64,000 nucleotides of DNA from Lentzea pudingi (GCF_014646255.1 NZ_BMNC01000002.1:928140-992139); one strand, 5' to 3'. Counted from the first letter of the stretch, positions 6,949-16,496 are shown. Made by a program: numbers and translations. Notes: generated from the sequence alone by a model not told the origin.

Positions 6949-7659
6949 ATGAAGATCACCAAGGCTGTCGTCGGACTCGCCGCTGTCGCCGCCGCACTCG
7001 CGTTCGCGCCGTTCGCGAGCGCCGGGACGAACGAGGGCTTCGTGCTGGACAAGGCGGAGTACCAGCCCGGTGAGGCGATCAAGCTCGCCTACGACGCGAC
7101 CGCCAACTGCGAGGGCAGGGCGAGCTCGAACGGCTTCGTCAACCGGTACTCGTCCGAGTTCGAACTCGATGCACCGAACGTCCTGCGCGCCACGGCCAGT
7201 GCCGTTCAGGTGGCCGGCAGGTACACCGCCGAGATGATCTGTGGCGGGCAGCCGATCAGCAGGACCTTCGAGGTCGTGCACGCCCAGGGCTCCGACCTCT
7301 TCTTCCTCGGCAGCGGCGAGGTCGAGGCGGGCGGCGACGTCAGCGTGATGAAGACCAAGCAGTCGATCTGCGGCGATGTCGCGACCTCGCCGGGCTTCAC
7401 CGCGCCCATCGAGCTGAAGTACGAGTCGCAGAACCTGCGGATCGGGAACGGCAAGGCCGTCGACGTGCCCGGCGTGTACGAGGTGCAGATGATCTGCAAG
7501 GGACAGCCGGTGCTCCAGCAGCTCGTGGTCAAGGCGAAGGCGGCGAAGGCACCGAAGCCGGTACCGGCCCCGATCACCGAGAAGCCCAAGGCCAAGGCCA
7601 AGGCTCCGATCATCAAGCCGAAGGGTGCCCCGCAGACCGGTGGCGGCGGCACCGCGTAA
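6949..7659 (+). CDS. Secreted two-domain Ig-like protein with APQTGGGGTA tail
   Basis: A 236-residue protein behind GGGGGAG (6932-6938). It has a Sec signal peptide (cleavage near FASAG) and two beta-rich domains, each with a Cys pair (NCEGRASSNGF with MICGG; ICGDVATSPGF with MICKG). A Lys/Ala/Pro linker with repeated KAK and KPK follows, and the tail is KPKGAPQTGGGGTA. No hydrophobic anchor follows the TG motif. It duplicates the single domain of the proteins at 4729 and 6001. It is a likely sortase partner or cell-envelope exoprotein, but the biochemical role is unknown. Confidence 0.77.
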   Translation: MKITKAVVGLAAVAAALAFAPFASAGTNEGFVLDKAEYQPGEAIKLAYDATANCEGRASSNGFVNRYSSEFELDAPNVLRATASAVQVAGRYTAEMICGGQPISRTFEVVHAQGSDLFFLGSGEVEAGGDVSVMKTKQSICGDVATSPGFTAPIELKYESQNLRIGNGKAVDVPGVYEVQMICKGQPVLQQLVVKAKAAKAPKPVPAPITEKPKAKAKAPIIKPKGAPQTGGGGTA

Positions 7660-7684
7660 TCGCGCAGCTCCAGCCTGACGTGAT

Positions 7685-7722
7685 GAGGGGAGCTTTCCCG
7701 AACCTGAGGGAAAGCTCCCCTC
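7685..7722. terminator. Bidirectional terminator between the sortase module and glpK
   Basis: GAGGGGAGCTTTCCC (7685-7699) and GGGAAAGCTCCCCTC (7708-7722) form a perfect 15-bp stem with an eight-base loop. It lies between the convergent 6949-7659 gene and glpK, so it can serve both. Confidence 0.8.
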
Positions 7723-7729
7723 GGCCACG

Positions 7730-9238
7730 TCAGTCCTCGACCCAGTCGAAGGTCTTCGACACCGCCTTCTTCCAGTTGGCGTACTCGGACGCGCGGCGGG
7801 ACTCGTCCATCTGCGGCTCCCACTGCTTGTCCTGCGCCCAGTTCTCGCGGATGTCGTCCTCGGTCTCCCAGAACCCGACCGCGAGACCGGCCGCGTAGGC
7901 CGCGCCCAGTGCCGTGGTCTCCGCGACGACCGGCCGGATGACCGGCACGCCGAGGATGTCCGCCTGGAACTGCATCAGCAGCTCGTTCACGACCATGCCG
8001 CCGTCGACCTTCAACGCGGTCAGGTCGACGCCCGAGTCGGCGTTCATCGCGTCGAGCACCTCGCGGGTCTGGAAGGCCGTCGCCTCCAGCACGGCCCGCG
8101 CGAGGTGGCCCTTGTTGACGAACCGCGTGAGGCCCACGATCGCGCCGCGGGCGTCGGAACGCCAGTACGGGGCGAAGAGGCCCGAGAACGCGGGCACGAA
8201 GTACGCGCCGCCGTTGTCCTCCACGGAACGGGCGTGCTCCTCGATCTCGGCCGCGGAGCCGATCATGCCGAGGTTGTCGCGCAGCCACTGCACCAGCGAA
8301 CCGGTGACGGCGATCGAGCCCTCCAGGGCGTAGACCTGGGGAGCCTCACCGATCTTGTAGCAGACGGTGGTGAGCAACCCGTTCTCGCTCATCACCTTCT
8401 CGGTGCCGGTGTTGAGCAGCATGAAGTTGCCGGTGCCGTAGGTGTTCTTGGCCTCGCCGGGCGAGAGGCAGGCCTGGCCGAACGTCGCCGCCTGCTGGTC
8501 GCCCAGGATGCCCGCGATCGGCACCCCCGCCAGCGCGCCGCGTTCGCGCACCTGGCCGTAGACCTCCGACGAGGAACGGATCTCCGGCAGCATCGACATG
8601 GGAATCCCCATGTCCGAAGCGATCGACGAGTCCCACTGCAGCGTGTCGAGGTCCATCAGCATGGTGCGAGAGGCGTTCGTCGGGTCGGTGACGTGCACAC
8701 CGCCGTCCACCCCGCCCGTCATGTTCCACAGCACCCACGTGTCCATGTTGCCGAACAGCAGGTCGCCGGCCTCGGCCTTCTCCCGCGCGCCCTCGACGTT
8801 GTCGAGGATCCAGCGGACCTTGGGCCCGGAGAAGTAGGTCGCGAGCGGCAGGCCGACCTTGGCGCGGTACCGCTCCTGGCCGCCACCCAGCGCGCCGAGC
8901 TCCTGCACGATCTTGTCGGTGCGGGTGTCCTGCCACACGATGGCGTTGTAAACGGGTTCGCCGGTGTTCCTGTCCCACACCAGCGCGGTCTCGCGCTGGT
9001 TGGTGATGCCGACCGCGGCGATGTCCGAAGTGGACAGATCGGCCTTCGCGAGCGCGCCCGCGGCGACCTGGCGGGTGTTCTGCCAGACCTCCTTCGGGTC
9101 GTGCTCGACCCACCCGGCCTTCGGGAAGATCTGCTCGTGCTCCTTCTGGTCGACCGAGACCACCCGCCCGGAGTGGTCGAAGATCATGCACCGGGTCGAC
9201 GTGGTGCCCTGGTCGATCGCGGCCACGTACTGCGTCAT
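7730..9238 (-). CDS. glpK: Glycerol kinase
   Basis: A 502-residue FGGY-family kinase that phosphorylates glycerol to glycerol-3-phosphate with ATP. The N-terminal [10 protein letters not shown] phosphate loop, the GITNQRET segment, GILGDQQAA in the middle and the C-terminal [15 protein letters not shown] region are all characteristic of GlpK. The length is normal. The frame continues upstream into glpF, but ATG 9238 lies 14 bp after the glpF stop and directly before the conserved start. It follows the glycerol facilitator gene in one operon, and glpD diverges upstream. Confidence 0.95.
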   Translation of the reverse strand: MTQYVAAIDQGTTSTRCMIFDHSGRVVSVDQKEHEQIFPKAGWVEHDPKEVWQNTRQVAAGALAKADLSTSDIAAVGITNQRETALVWDRNTGEPVYNAIVWQDTRTDKIVQELGALGGGQERYRAKVGLPLATYFSGPKVRWILDNVEGAREKAEAGDLLFGNMDTWVLWNMTGGVDGGVHVTDPTNASRTMLMDLDTLQWDSSIASDMGIPMSMLPEIRSSSEVYGQVRERGALAGVPIAGILGDQQAATFGQACLSPGEAKNTYGTGNFMLLNTGTEKVMSENGLLTTVCYKIGEAPQVYALEGSIAVTGSLVQWLRDNLGMIGSAAEIEEHARSVEDNGGAYFVPAFSGLFAPYWRSDARGAIVGLTRFVNKGHLARAVLEATAFQTREVLDAMNADSGVDLTALKVDGGMVVNELLMQFQADILGVPVIRPVVAETTALGAAYAAGLAVGFWETEDDIRENWAQDKQWEPQMDESRRASEYANWKKAVSKTFDWVED

Positions 9239-9252
9239 TGCGGGAAGTCCTT

Positions 9253-9996
9253 TCAGACCGGGAGAACCAGGAAGAGCAACGCGGCGAGCGCGCCACCCAC
9301 GAGCGGGCCGACGACGGGGACCCACGAGTAGCCCCAGTTGGCATTGCCCTTGTTGTGGATCGGCATCATGAACGCGTAGGCGATGCGCGGTCCGAGGTCA
9401 CGTGCCGGGTTGATGGCGTACCCGGTCGGGCCGCCGAGCGACGTGCCGATCACCAGCACGACGAACGCGACACCCGCGTAACCCAGCGCCGAGTTGCCGA
9501 ACTGCGGCACCCCGTCGGCCGTCTCCTTCGCGCCAGGGGACAGCAGGATCCACGCGACGAGCACGAACGTGCCGATGATCTCGGAGACGAGGTTCCACGG
9601 CTTGTTCGGCACGGTCGGCCCGGTGGAGAAGATGCCGAGCGTGTTCTGCGGTTCGTCGTGCGTGTCGAACTGCAGCTTGTAGGTCGCCCAGCAGAGCATC
9701 GCGCCGAGAACGGCGCCGACCATCTGCCCGAGGACGTAGAAGGGAACGTCGCCCCACGGGGTCTTGTCCGCGATGGCGAGGCCGAGGGTGACGGCGGGGT
9801 TGAGGTGCGCCCCGCTGGGGTTGGCGATGCTGGCGCCGGCGAAGACCGCGAAGGCCCAGCCGATGTTGACGAACAGGAAGCCCGTGCTGTTGCCGAGCGT
9901 GTTCTTGAGCACCTGGTTCGCGACGACACCGGTGCCCAGGAGGATGAGGACCGCTGTCCCCAGCGTCTCCCAGACGAAGATCGAGCCTGCACTCAT
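9253..9996 (-). CDS. glpF: Glycerol uptake facilitator (aquaglyceroporin)
   Basis: A 247-residue MIP-family channel with six hydrophobic segments and both NPA boxes: HLNPAVT in the first half and [12 protein letters not shown] in the second. The Asp after the second NPAR is the residue typical of glycerol-conducting members. It passively admits glycerol, which glpK, 14 bp downstream, traps by phosphorylation. It is the first gene of the leftward glpF-glpK operon, with about 230 bp separating it from divergent glpD. Confidence 0.94.
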   Translation of the reverse strand: MSAGSIFVWETLGTAVLILLGTGVVANQVLKNTLGNSTGFLFVNIGWAFAVFAGASIANPSGAHLNPAVTLGLAIADKTPWGDVPFYVLGQMVGAVLGAMLCWATYKLQFDTHDEPQNTLGIFSTGPTVPNKPWNLVSEIIGTFVLVAWILLSPGAKETADGVPQFGNSALGYAGVAFVVLVIGTSLGGPTGYAINPARDLGPRIAYAFMMPIHNKGNANWGYSWVPVVGPLVGGALAALLFLVLPV

Positions 9997-10226
9997 CGTC
10001 GACCTCCACTCGTTTGCGGCCAGACAGGACGCGCAAACCCGAGGTCAGGGCCGCGCCGCCCGCCTTCAACGTGCTCGGACGCTATTACCGCGCTGATCAG
10101 TTGTCTACGCCGAGCACCTGCTGTCGGGCCGTTTTCGGGCCATTGGGTTCTGGATCGCGCGCCCATCGGCGAAGGCGCGTTGCTGCAGGTAACGTGATCC
10201 GCAGTCGTCACAGGGAGGCGTCCGTC

Positions 10227-11990
10227 GTGGCCACGCGCAAGAACCCAGATGCAGCACCTCGAACCCATGCCGAACCTCCGGTCACCGGCAGACTCGGCCC
10301 CGCCGAGCGCGAGGAGTCGTGGCAGCGGCTGGGCTCGGAGACGTTCGACGTCGTGGTGGTCGGCGGTGGTGTGGTCGGCGTCGGTGCGGCGCTCGACGCT
10401 GCCACCCGAGGCCTGCGGGTCGCCCTCGTCGAAGCCCGCGACCTGGCGTCCGGCACGTCGAGCCGGTCCTCCAAGCTCTTCCACGGCGGCCTGCGCTACC
10501 TGGAGCAGTTGGAGTTCGGTCTGGTCCGCGAGGCACTGCGCGAACGCGAGCTGATGCTCACGCGCATCGCCCCGCACCTGGTGAAACCGGTGGCGCTGCT
10601 CTACCCGCTGTCGAACAGGGTCTGGGAGCGCCCGTACACGGCCGCCGGTCTGTTCCTCTACGACACGATGGGCGGCGCCCGGTCCGTGCCGGGGCAGAAG
10701 CACCTCACCCGAGCGGGTGCTCAGCGGCTCGTGCCGGCGTTGAAGCGCGACGCGTTGATCGGTGGCATCCGCTACTACGACGCCCAGGCGGACGACGCCC
10801 GGCACACGATGATGGTCGGCCGCACCGCCGCCCACTACGGCGCCGTGGTGCGCACGTCGACGCAGGTGATCGGGTTCCTGCGCGAGGCCGACCGGGTGTC
10901 CGGCGTGCGGGTGCGCGACGTCGAGGACGGCCGTGAGGTCGACGTGCGGGCGCACGCGGTGATCAACGCGACCGGCGTCTGGACGGACGAGCTGCAACGG
11001 CTGAGCGGCTCGCGCGGGCGGTTCCGGGTGCGGGCGTCCAAGGGCGTGCACATCGTCGTTCCACGCGACCGGATCGTCGCCGAGGCCGGGATGATCCTGC
11101 GCACCGAGAAGTCCGTGCTGTTCGTCATCCCGTGGCGCAACCACTGGATCGTCGGCACCACCGACACGGACTGGAACCTCGACCTGGCGCACCCCGCGGC
11201 CACCAAGCACGACATCGACTACATCCTCGAACACGTGAACTCGGTGCTCGCGACGCCGTTGACGCACGACGACATCGAGGGCGTCTACGCGGGCCTGCGG
11301 CCGTTGCTGGCGGGCGAGTCCGACTCGACGTCGAAGCTCTCGCGTGAACACGCGGTGGCTCGTGTGGCCCCCGGCCTGGTCGCGATCGCGGGCGGCAAGT
11401 ACACGACGTACCGGGTGATGGGTGCGGACGCCGTGGACGCGGCGCACGTCGACCTGCCCGGCCGGATCCAGCCGTCGATCACGGACAAGGTGCCGCTGGT
11501 CGGCGCCGACGGCTACCACGCGCTGGTCAACCAGGCCGACCAACTGGCGGCCAAGCACGGCCTGCACCCGTACCGCGTCCGGCACCTGCTGGACCGCTAC
11601 GGCTCGCTGGTGCACGAGGTGCTGTCGCTGGCGGCGGACAACCCGGAGCTGCTCAAGCCCATCCCAGCTTCACCGGACTACCTGCAGGTCGAGGCGGTGT
11701 ACGCGGTCTCGCACGAGGGCGCGATGCACCTGGAGGACGTGCTGACCCGGCGCACCCGCATCTCCATCGAGTACGCCCACCGCGGCGTCGACTCGGCGGA
11801 GGCGGTGGCCCGGCTCGTCGCGCCGATCCTCGGGTGGGACGAGGACACGATCAAGCGCGAGGTAGAGGTCTACAACGCGCGCGTCGAGGCCGAGCGCGCG
11901 TCCCAGACCCAGCCGGACGACCAGGCGGCGGACGCGGTCCGCGCTGCCGCACCGGAAGCACGTGCGCAGTTGACGGAACCCGTGAGCTGA
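10227..11990 (+). CDS. glpD: Aerobic glycerol-3-phosphate dehydrogenase
   Basis: A 587-residue FAD-dependent membrane-associated dehydrogenase that oxidises glycerol-3-phosphate to dihydroxyacetone phosphate and passes electrons to quinone. The FAD-binding motif DVVVVGGGVVGVGAALDAA lies at about residues 41-60, followed by SGTSSRSSKLFHGGLRYLEQ, a GlpD hallmark. The C-terminal domain (from about residue 440) ends in an Ala/Glu-rich, probably disordered tail. The start is GTG 10227 behind AGGGAGG (10212-10218); an in-frame ATG farther upstream overlaps the glpF promoter region. It diverges from glpFK. Confidence 0.94.
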   Translation: MATRKNPDAAPRTHAEPPVTGRLGPAEREESWQRLGSETFDVVVVGGGVVGVGAALDAATRGLRVALVEARDLASGTSSRSSKLFHGGLRYLEQLEFGLVREALRERELMLTRIAPHLVKPVALLYPLSNRVWERPYTAAGLFLYDTMGGARSVPGQKHLTRAGAQRLVPALKRDALIGGIRYYDAQADDARHTMMVGRTAAHYGAVVRTSTQVIGFLREADRVSGVRVRDVEDGREVDVRAHAVINATGVWTDELQRLSGSRGRFRVRASKGVHIVVPRDRIVAEAGMILRTEKSVLFVIPWRNHWIVGTTDTDWNLDLAHPAATKHDIDYILEHVNSVLATPLTHDDIEGVYAGLRPLLAGESDSTSKLSREHAVARVAPGLVAIAGGKYTTYRVMGADAVDAAHVDLPGRIQPSITDKVPLVGADGYHALVNQADQLAAKHGLHPYRVRHLLDRYGSLVHEVLSLAADNPELLKPIPASPDYLQVEAVYAVSHEGAMHLEDVLTRRTRISIEYAHRGVDSAEAVARLVAPILGWDEDTIKREVEVYNARVEAERASQTQPDDQAADAVRAAAPEARAQLTEPVS

Positions 11991-12010
11991 CTTCGGGCAC
12001 TATCGGCCCC

Positions 12011-13444
12011 ATGACTGGGGTCGATCGTCGAACGTTCCTGATCGCGACGGCCGCCGCGGCCGGTGCCACGAGTGTCTCGGGCACCGCTTCGGCGGCCGTT
12101 CCTCTCTTCGAGCACGGTGTCGCGTCCGGCGACCCGTTGCCCGACGGCGTCCTGCTGTGGACGCGTGTCGTGACGTCGTCGCCGGTGGAGTGGGAGGCCC
12201 CGCGCGACGAGTCCTTCGCACGCATCGCGCGCCGCGGCCGCACCACCACCGGGGCGCACCGCGACCACACCGTGAAGGTCGAGGTGCACGGGCTGAGGCC
12301 GGGAACCCGCTACTGGTACCGGTTCCGGGTCGACGGCGTCCTGTCGCCCGTCGGTCGCACGAAGACGGCGCCCACCGACTGCTCGCGCGTGCAGTTCGGC
12401 GTGGTCTCCTGCGCCAACTGGATGGCGGGCCACTTCGTCCCGTACGGCTACCTGGCGGACCGCGACAAGCTCGACGCCGTGATCCACCTCGGCGACTACA
12501 TCTACCCGCACTACGACCCGAAGGTCCGCGACGCGGTGCCGCCGCACGAGATCGTGACGCTGCAGGACTACCGGACCCGGCACGCGATGTACAAGACCGA
12601 CCAGCACCTGCAACGGCTGCACGCCACGCACCCCATGATCGCGACGTGGGACGACAACGAGTCGGCCGACAACTCGTCCGCGCTGGGAGCCATCGGCCAC
12701 GACCCCGCGACCGAGGGCCCGTGGGCGGTCCGGCTGGCCGCGGCCACGCAGGCCTACTTCGAGTGGATGCCGATCAGGGAGGGCCTGATCTTCCGGCGGC
12801 TGCGGTACGGCGCGCTGGCCGACCTGACGATGCTGGACCTGCGGTCGCACCGGACGCCGGACACGATCATGGGCCGGCTGCAGCGCGACTGGCTGGCGCG
12901 GGGCATCTGCGACGGCACGGCCCGGTGGCGACTCGTCGGCACGTCGGTGATGTTCAGCCCGCTCGCGATCCCGCCGAACCCGACGTTCCCGTCGGTCAAC
13001 ACCGACCAGTGGGACGGCTTCCCCGCCGACCGCGAGTTCGTCCTGCGGGCCCTGGAACGGGCGGGGCAGAAGAACGCGGTGTTCCTCACCGGCGACATCC
13101 ACTCGTCGTGGGCGGTGGACGTGCCGGACGCCGCGAAGACGAAGTCCGTGGCCACCGAGTACATCACCACGTCGGTCACGTCCGACAACTTCGACGAGTT
13201 CCAGAACGTGCCGCCACGCACCGGTTCGCTGCAGCTGGAGGCCGGGATCATGGCGTACAACCCGCACGTGAGGTTCGTCGAGTTGGACTCGCACGGCGTC
13301 TCGGTGCTCGACGTGACGGCGGAGGAGGTGCGGATGGACTGGTTCTACACGTCGAACCGAACCGACCCGAACGCCACCATCACCAAGGCCCACTCGTGGC
13401 GCACCCGCCACGACACCGCCAAAACGGAGAAGGTGCTGCTGTAG
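12011..13444 (+). CDS. PhoD-like alkaline phosphatase / phosphodiesterase, Tat-exported
   Basis: A 477-residue protein starting MTGVDRRTFLIATAAAA, a twin-arginine signal with cleavage near TASAA. A short N-terminal PhoD domain ends in GTRYWYRFRV. The catalytic domain follows, with the metal-binding motifs VVSCANW (the Cys ligand of PhoD enzymes), HLGDYIYPHY, TWDDNESADN and LTGDIHSSWAVD. PhoD enzymes are calcium/iron phosphatases acting outside the cell on phosphate esters. It is about 40 residues shorter than Bacillus-type PhoD. ATG 12011 is chosen because it directly precedes the twin-arginine signal. It starts 20 bp after glpD. Confidence 0.88.
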   Translation: MTGVDRRTFLIATAAAAGATSVSGTASAAVPLFEHGVASGDPLPDGVLLWTRVVTSSPVEWEAPRDESFARIARRGRTTTGAHRDHTVKVEVHGLRPGTRYWYRFRVDGVLSPVGRTKTAPTDCSRVQFGVVSCANWMAGHFVPYGYLADRDKLDAVIHLGDYIYPHYDPKVRDAVPPHEIVTLQDYRTRHAMYKTDQHLQRLHATHPMIATWDDNESADNSSALGAIGHDPATEGPWAVRLAAATQAYFEWMPIREGLIFRRLRYGALADLTMLDLRSHRTPDTIMGRLQRDWLARGICDGTARWRLVGTSVMFSPLAIPPNPTFPSVNTDQWDGFPADREFVLRALERAGQKNAVFLTGDIHSSWAVDVPDAAKTKSVATEYITTSVTSDNFDEFQNVPPRTGSLQLEAGIMAYNPHVRFVELDSHGVSVLDVTAEEVRMDWFYTSNRTDPNATITKAHSWRTRHDTAKTEKVLL

Positions 13445-13448
13445 GCCT

Positions 13449-13489
13449 CCGGACAGCCCACGACCCGGACAGCCCACGACCCGGACAGC
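13449..13489. repeat. 2.5 tandem copies of a 16-bp unit
   Basis: CCGGACAGCCCACGAC occurs at 13449-13464 and 13465-13480 and is followed by CCGGACAGC. The array sits immediately before a perfect hairpin after the phosphatase gene. Confidence 0.85.
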
Positions 13490-13523
13490 GCTGTGGCGCG
13501 TGCGAATCCGCACGCGCCACAGC
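13490..13523. terminator. 15-bp perfect hairpin between convergent genes
   Basis: GCTGTGGCGCGTGCG (13490-13504) pairs exactly with CGCACGCGCCACAGC (13509-13523) around AATC. It lies between the stop codons of the phosphatase gene and the convergent amidohydrolase operon. Confidence 0.78.
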
Positions 13524-13551
13524 ACTCCGCTCTGACCGAGAGGGTTCCGCT

Positions 13552-14829
13552 CTAAGCCAGAGCAGCCAACGCCGTGTGCACCATGACGCGGACGCCGACG
13601 AGGAGCGCGCGCTCGTCGAGGTCGAACGTCGGCTGGTGCAGATCGCGCTGCTTCTCCTGGCCGTCCCACACGCCGAGGCGCGCGAACGAACCAGGCACGT
13701 GTTCCAGGTACCAGCCGAAGTCCTCACCACCGGAGGACTGCTCGGTGCCCGCGAGCGCGTCGTCACCCAGTGCGGCCTCGATGCCGGCGCGCAGGATCTG
13801 GGTGGACTCGCGCTCGTTGACCACCGGCGGCACGCCGCGGCGGTGGTGCAGGTCGAAACCGACGCCGGTCGGGGCCAGCAGACCCGTCACCAGGTCCTTG
13901 ACCAGCGGCTCCAGCTCGGCCCAGATGTCGCGGTCGCCGGTGCGCAGCGTGCCGCGCACCAGACCGTCCTGCGGCACGGCGTTCGGGGCCTCGCCCGCGT
14001 GCACCGCGCCCCACACCAGGACGGTGCCGGAGCGGGGGTCGACGCGGCGCGACAGCATCGTCGGCAGGCCGGTGATGAGCGTGCCGAGGGCGTGCACCAG
14101 GTCCGCGGTGAGGTGCGGGCGCGAGGTGTGGCCGCCCGGTGAGGAGAGGCGCACTTCCAACAGGTCGGAGGCCGACGTGATGGCGCCGATCCGCGTGCCG
14201 ATGCGGCCGACCTGCAGACGCGGGTCGCAGTGCAGGCCGAAGATCCGCTCCACGCCGTCGAGCCCGCCCGCGGCGAGCACGTCGAGCGCACCGCCCGGCA
14301 TGACCTCCTCGGCCGGCTGGAACACCAGGCGGATGCGGCCGGGCAACTCCGTCGCCGACGCGAGGGCCATCGCGGTGCCGAGCAGGACCGTGGTGTGGGC
14401 GTCGTGACCGCACGCGTGCGACACACCGTCCACAGTGGACCCGAACGGGAGGCCGGTGTTCTCGTGCAGCGGCAGGGCGTCCATGTCCGCGCGGAGGGCC
14501 ACGCAGCGGGAGCCGTGGCCGATGTCGCAGATCAGGCCCGTGCCGCCGGGGAGGATGCGCGGCTTGAGGCCGACCTCGCGCAGCAGCTTCGCGACGAGCT
14601 CGGTGGTGTTGTACTCGCGCCGGGAGAGCTCGGGGTTGGCGTGGATGTGGCGGCGCCAGGCGACCACGTCGGCGGCGTGCGCCTTCAGCCAGTCGTCGAG
14701 CCACGCGGGGCCGCGGCCTTCTCCGAGATCATCCACACCAGACATGCTCACCCCGGTGGGGCCGACAAGCATCTCAGGGGACGTCTTCACAGTTGAGGAG
14801 CCCGAAGGCCGGGAGTCCAGAACCGTCAT
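13552..14829 (-). CDS. M20 family amidohydrolase (AmiA1-like)
   Basis: A 425-residue zinc metallohydrolase of the M20D branch (N-acyl amino acid / hippurate type). Metal-binding motifs are VALRADMDALPL, SHACGHDAHTT, FQPAEEVMPGGA and GLHCDP; a dimerisation lid domain lies between about residues 215 and 330. The first ~40 residues are extra and low-complexity, and an internal ATG at 14745 is an alternative start. ATG 14829 overlaps the stop of the upstream paralogue by ATGA, which favours the longer form. It is the second gene of a two-amidohydrolase operon placed as amiB1-amiA1 in mycobacteria. Confidence 0.87.
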   Translation of the reverse strand: MTVLDSRPSGSSTVKTSPEMLVGPTGVSMSGVDDLGEGRGPAWLDDWLKAHAADVVAWRRHIHANPELSRREYNTTELVAKLLREVGLKPRILPGGTGLICDIGHGSRCVALRADMDALPLHENTGLPFGSTVDGVSHACGHDAHTTVLLGTAMALASATELPGRIRLVFQPAEEVMPGGALDVLAAGGLDGVERIFGLHCDPRLQVGRIGTRIGAITSASDLLEVRLSSPGGHTSRPHLTADLVHALGTLITGLPTMLSRRVDPRSGTVLVWGAVHAGEAPNAVPQDGLVRGTLRTGDRDIWAELEPLVKDLVTGLLAPTGVGFDLHHRRGVPPVVNERESTQILRAGIEAALGDDALAGTEQSSGGEDFGWYLEHVPGSFARLGVWDGQEKQRDLHQPTFDLDERALLVGVRVMVHTALAALA

Positions 14830-15998
14830 GCCGCACCTCCGCGGGCCAGCAGCCGTGCGCGCTGCTGGGAATCGGTGGCTGTCGCGATCGTCGTCCAGGC
14901 CATGGCAAGTGCTCCGTCGAGGAGCGCACGGTCGGCCGACGCCGAGGCACAGGCGGTCGCGAACTCTAGTTGGTGGTTCACCGCGTCTCCGCAGTCGATG
15001 GCGATTGTCGGGTGGATTGCGGGCAACACTCTGGTGACGTTGCCCATGTCGGTGCTCCCGATCTTCTCCCGCTGTTCCTGCTCGGGCGAGAGCGGTCGTC
15101 TGCCCAGCTCAGTGGCCGCACGCCGGTAGGCGTCAGCGAGCCACGGATCGGGAGTCAACTCGGCGTAGATCGGCGAGACCTGCACCACCTCATGGGTGCA
15201 GCCGGTCGCGAGCGCACCGGCTGAGAAGCAGTCCCGAATTCGGTTCTCCAGGCGCTGCAACGATTCCAGGTTTTCCGCCCTCACGTCGAACATCGCCGAT
15301 GCGCGGGCGGGTATTACGTTCGGCACGGTACCGCCGTTGGTGACGATGCCGCTCACCATCTGACCGGGCTCGAAGTGCTGCCGCAGCAGACTGATCGACA
15401 TCTGGGCGATCGTGACCGCGTCCGCGGCGTTGACGCCCAGGTGCGGGGCAGCGGCCGCGTGAGACGGCTTGCCCTTGTAGTGCACCTTGAGATCGGTGAT
15501 GGCGAGCGATTTGGCGGCACAGGACTCGTACGGCGCCGGGTGCACCATCATCGAGAGCGAGACGTCGTCGAACACGCCTCGTTCCAGCATGAGCACCTTG
15601 CCGCCGCCGACCTCCTCGGCCGGGGTCCCGATCACCTTCACGGTGACACCCAGCTGGTCAGCGACGTCACGCAGAGCGAGAGCCGCACCGACCGAAGCCG
15701 CGGCGATGACGTTGTGCCCGCACGCGTGCCCGACCTCGGGCAGCGCGTCGTACTCGGCGCACAGACCCAGGACGAGCTCACCGTCGCCGAACGTCGCGAC
15801 GAACGCGGTGTCGAGGTCAGCCACACCGCGGTCGACCTCGAACCCCTCCTTGACCAGCAAAGAGGCGATCTTCTCGACGCTGCGGTGCTCCTCGAAGGCC
15901 AGCTCGGGTTCGGCGTGGATCGAGTGCGACAGGTCCAGCAGCGCGTCCGAGTACCGCTCGACGGTCGAGCGTGTGCTGATCTTCAAGTCGGTACCCAT
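14826..15998 (-). CDS. M20 family amidohydrolase (AmiB1/AbgB-like)
   Basis: A 390-residue M20 peptidase-like protein with LGLCAEYDALPEVGHACGHN, TPAEEVGGGK and SMMVHPAP motifs, and a dimerisation domain beginning near KVHYKGKPSHAA. This signature set matches the aminobenzoyl-glutamate hydrolase / PM20D2-like branch, which cleaves amide bonds of acylated amino acids or peptides. The frame extends upstream, but ATG 15998 starts the conserved helix. It is the first gene of the operon and overlaps the next amidohydrolase by four bases. The substrate is not predictable from sequence. Confidence 0.86.
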   Translation of the reverse strand: MGTDLKISTRSTVERYSDALLDLSHSIHAEPELAFEEHRSVEKIASLLVKEGFEVDRGVADLDTAFVATFGDGELVLGLCAEYDALPEVGHACGHNVIAAASVGAALALRDVADQLGVTVKVIGTPAEEVGGGKVLMLERGVFDDVSLSMMVHPAPYESCAAKSLAITDLKVHYKGKPSHAAAAPHLGVNAADAVTIAQMSISLLRQHFEPGQMVSGIVTNGGTVPNVIPARASAMFDVRAENLESLQRLENRIRDCFSAGALATGCTHEVVQVSPIYAELTPDPWLADAYRRAATELGRRPLSPEQEQREKIGSTDMGNVTRVLPAIHPTIAIDCGDAVNHQLEFATACASASADRALLDGALAMAWTTIATATDSQQRARLLARGGAA

Positions 15999-16202
15999 TG
16001 GCCACCATCCTGCATCACCCCTTGACGGACGCGGTGCGCTGATGATGATCAACCGGACGGCCGGTCGCAGCGCTGCGCCGAGCGGCGAGCGAGTTTCGGT
16101 CTGACCGATCAACGATGACGCAAACGGTCGGGAGACACGCTTAACTTTGGCTATCACGTCCCAGCATGCGAGACGAGCGGTCCCAGTCCAACGGTCAGCG
16201 GA

Positions 16203-16496
16203 CTAGCCCTTCTTGGCCGCCCGCTCCTTGCGCCACTTCGCCCACCGCTTCTTGTTGCGGAGGTAGACCAGGGCGAACAGCACCACGGCGATGCCGCCCA
16301 TCCACAGCTTGCGCTTGGTCTCCTCACGAGCTTCAGGCGACGGCTCCTGCGGCGCGTTCACGTCGGGAGCCGGGTTCACGGTCGTCTGCTGCGCGACCGG
16401 CACAGGCGCGTTCGCCGCCTCCTGCGCGGACGCCACACCGGCGATCCCGAGAACGCTCATCAGCGAGAACACGCAGGCCAGCAGCAACCTAGACAT
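16203..16496 (-). CDS. Small exported membrane protein, unknown function
   Basis: A 97-residue protein starting at ATG 16496. A Sec signal peptide (LLLACVFSLMSVLGIAGVASA) is followed by a Pro/Ala/Gln-rich extracytoplasmic stretch of about 45 residues, one transmembrane helix (MGGIAVVLFALVYL) and a strongly basic cytoplasmic tail (RNKKRWAKWRKERAAKKG). I do not recognise a family. It is 56 bp downstream of meaB on the same strand and could be read with it. Confidence 0.65.
   Translation of the reverse strand: MSRLLLACVFSLMSVLGIAGVASAQEAANAPVPVAQQTTVNPAPDVNAPQEPSPEAREETKRKLWMGGIAVVLFALVYLRNKKRWAKWRKERAAKKG

Noticed and set aside
10014..11615. Minus-strand open frame of about 540 codons opposite glpD
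   Set aside because: It translates to His/Val/Arg-rich sequence typical of the antisense of high-GC genes; glpD on the plus strand is complete and conserved.
13552..15998. Recent tandem duplication of the two M20 amidohydrolases
   Set aside because: The two proteins differ in their metal motifs and belong to different M20 branches, so they are an old pair rather than a local duplication.
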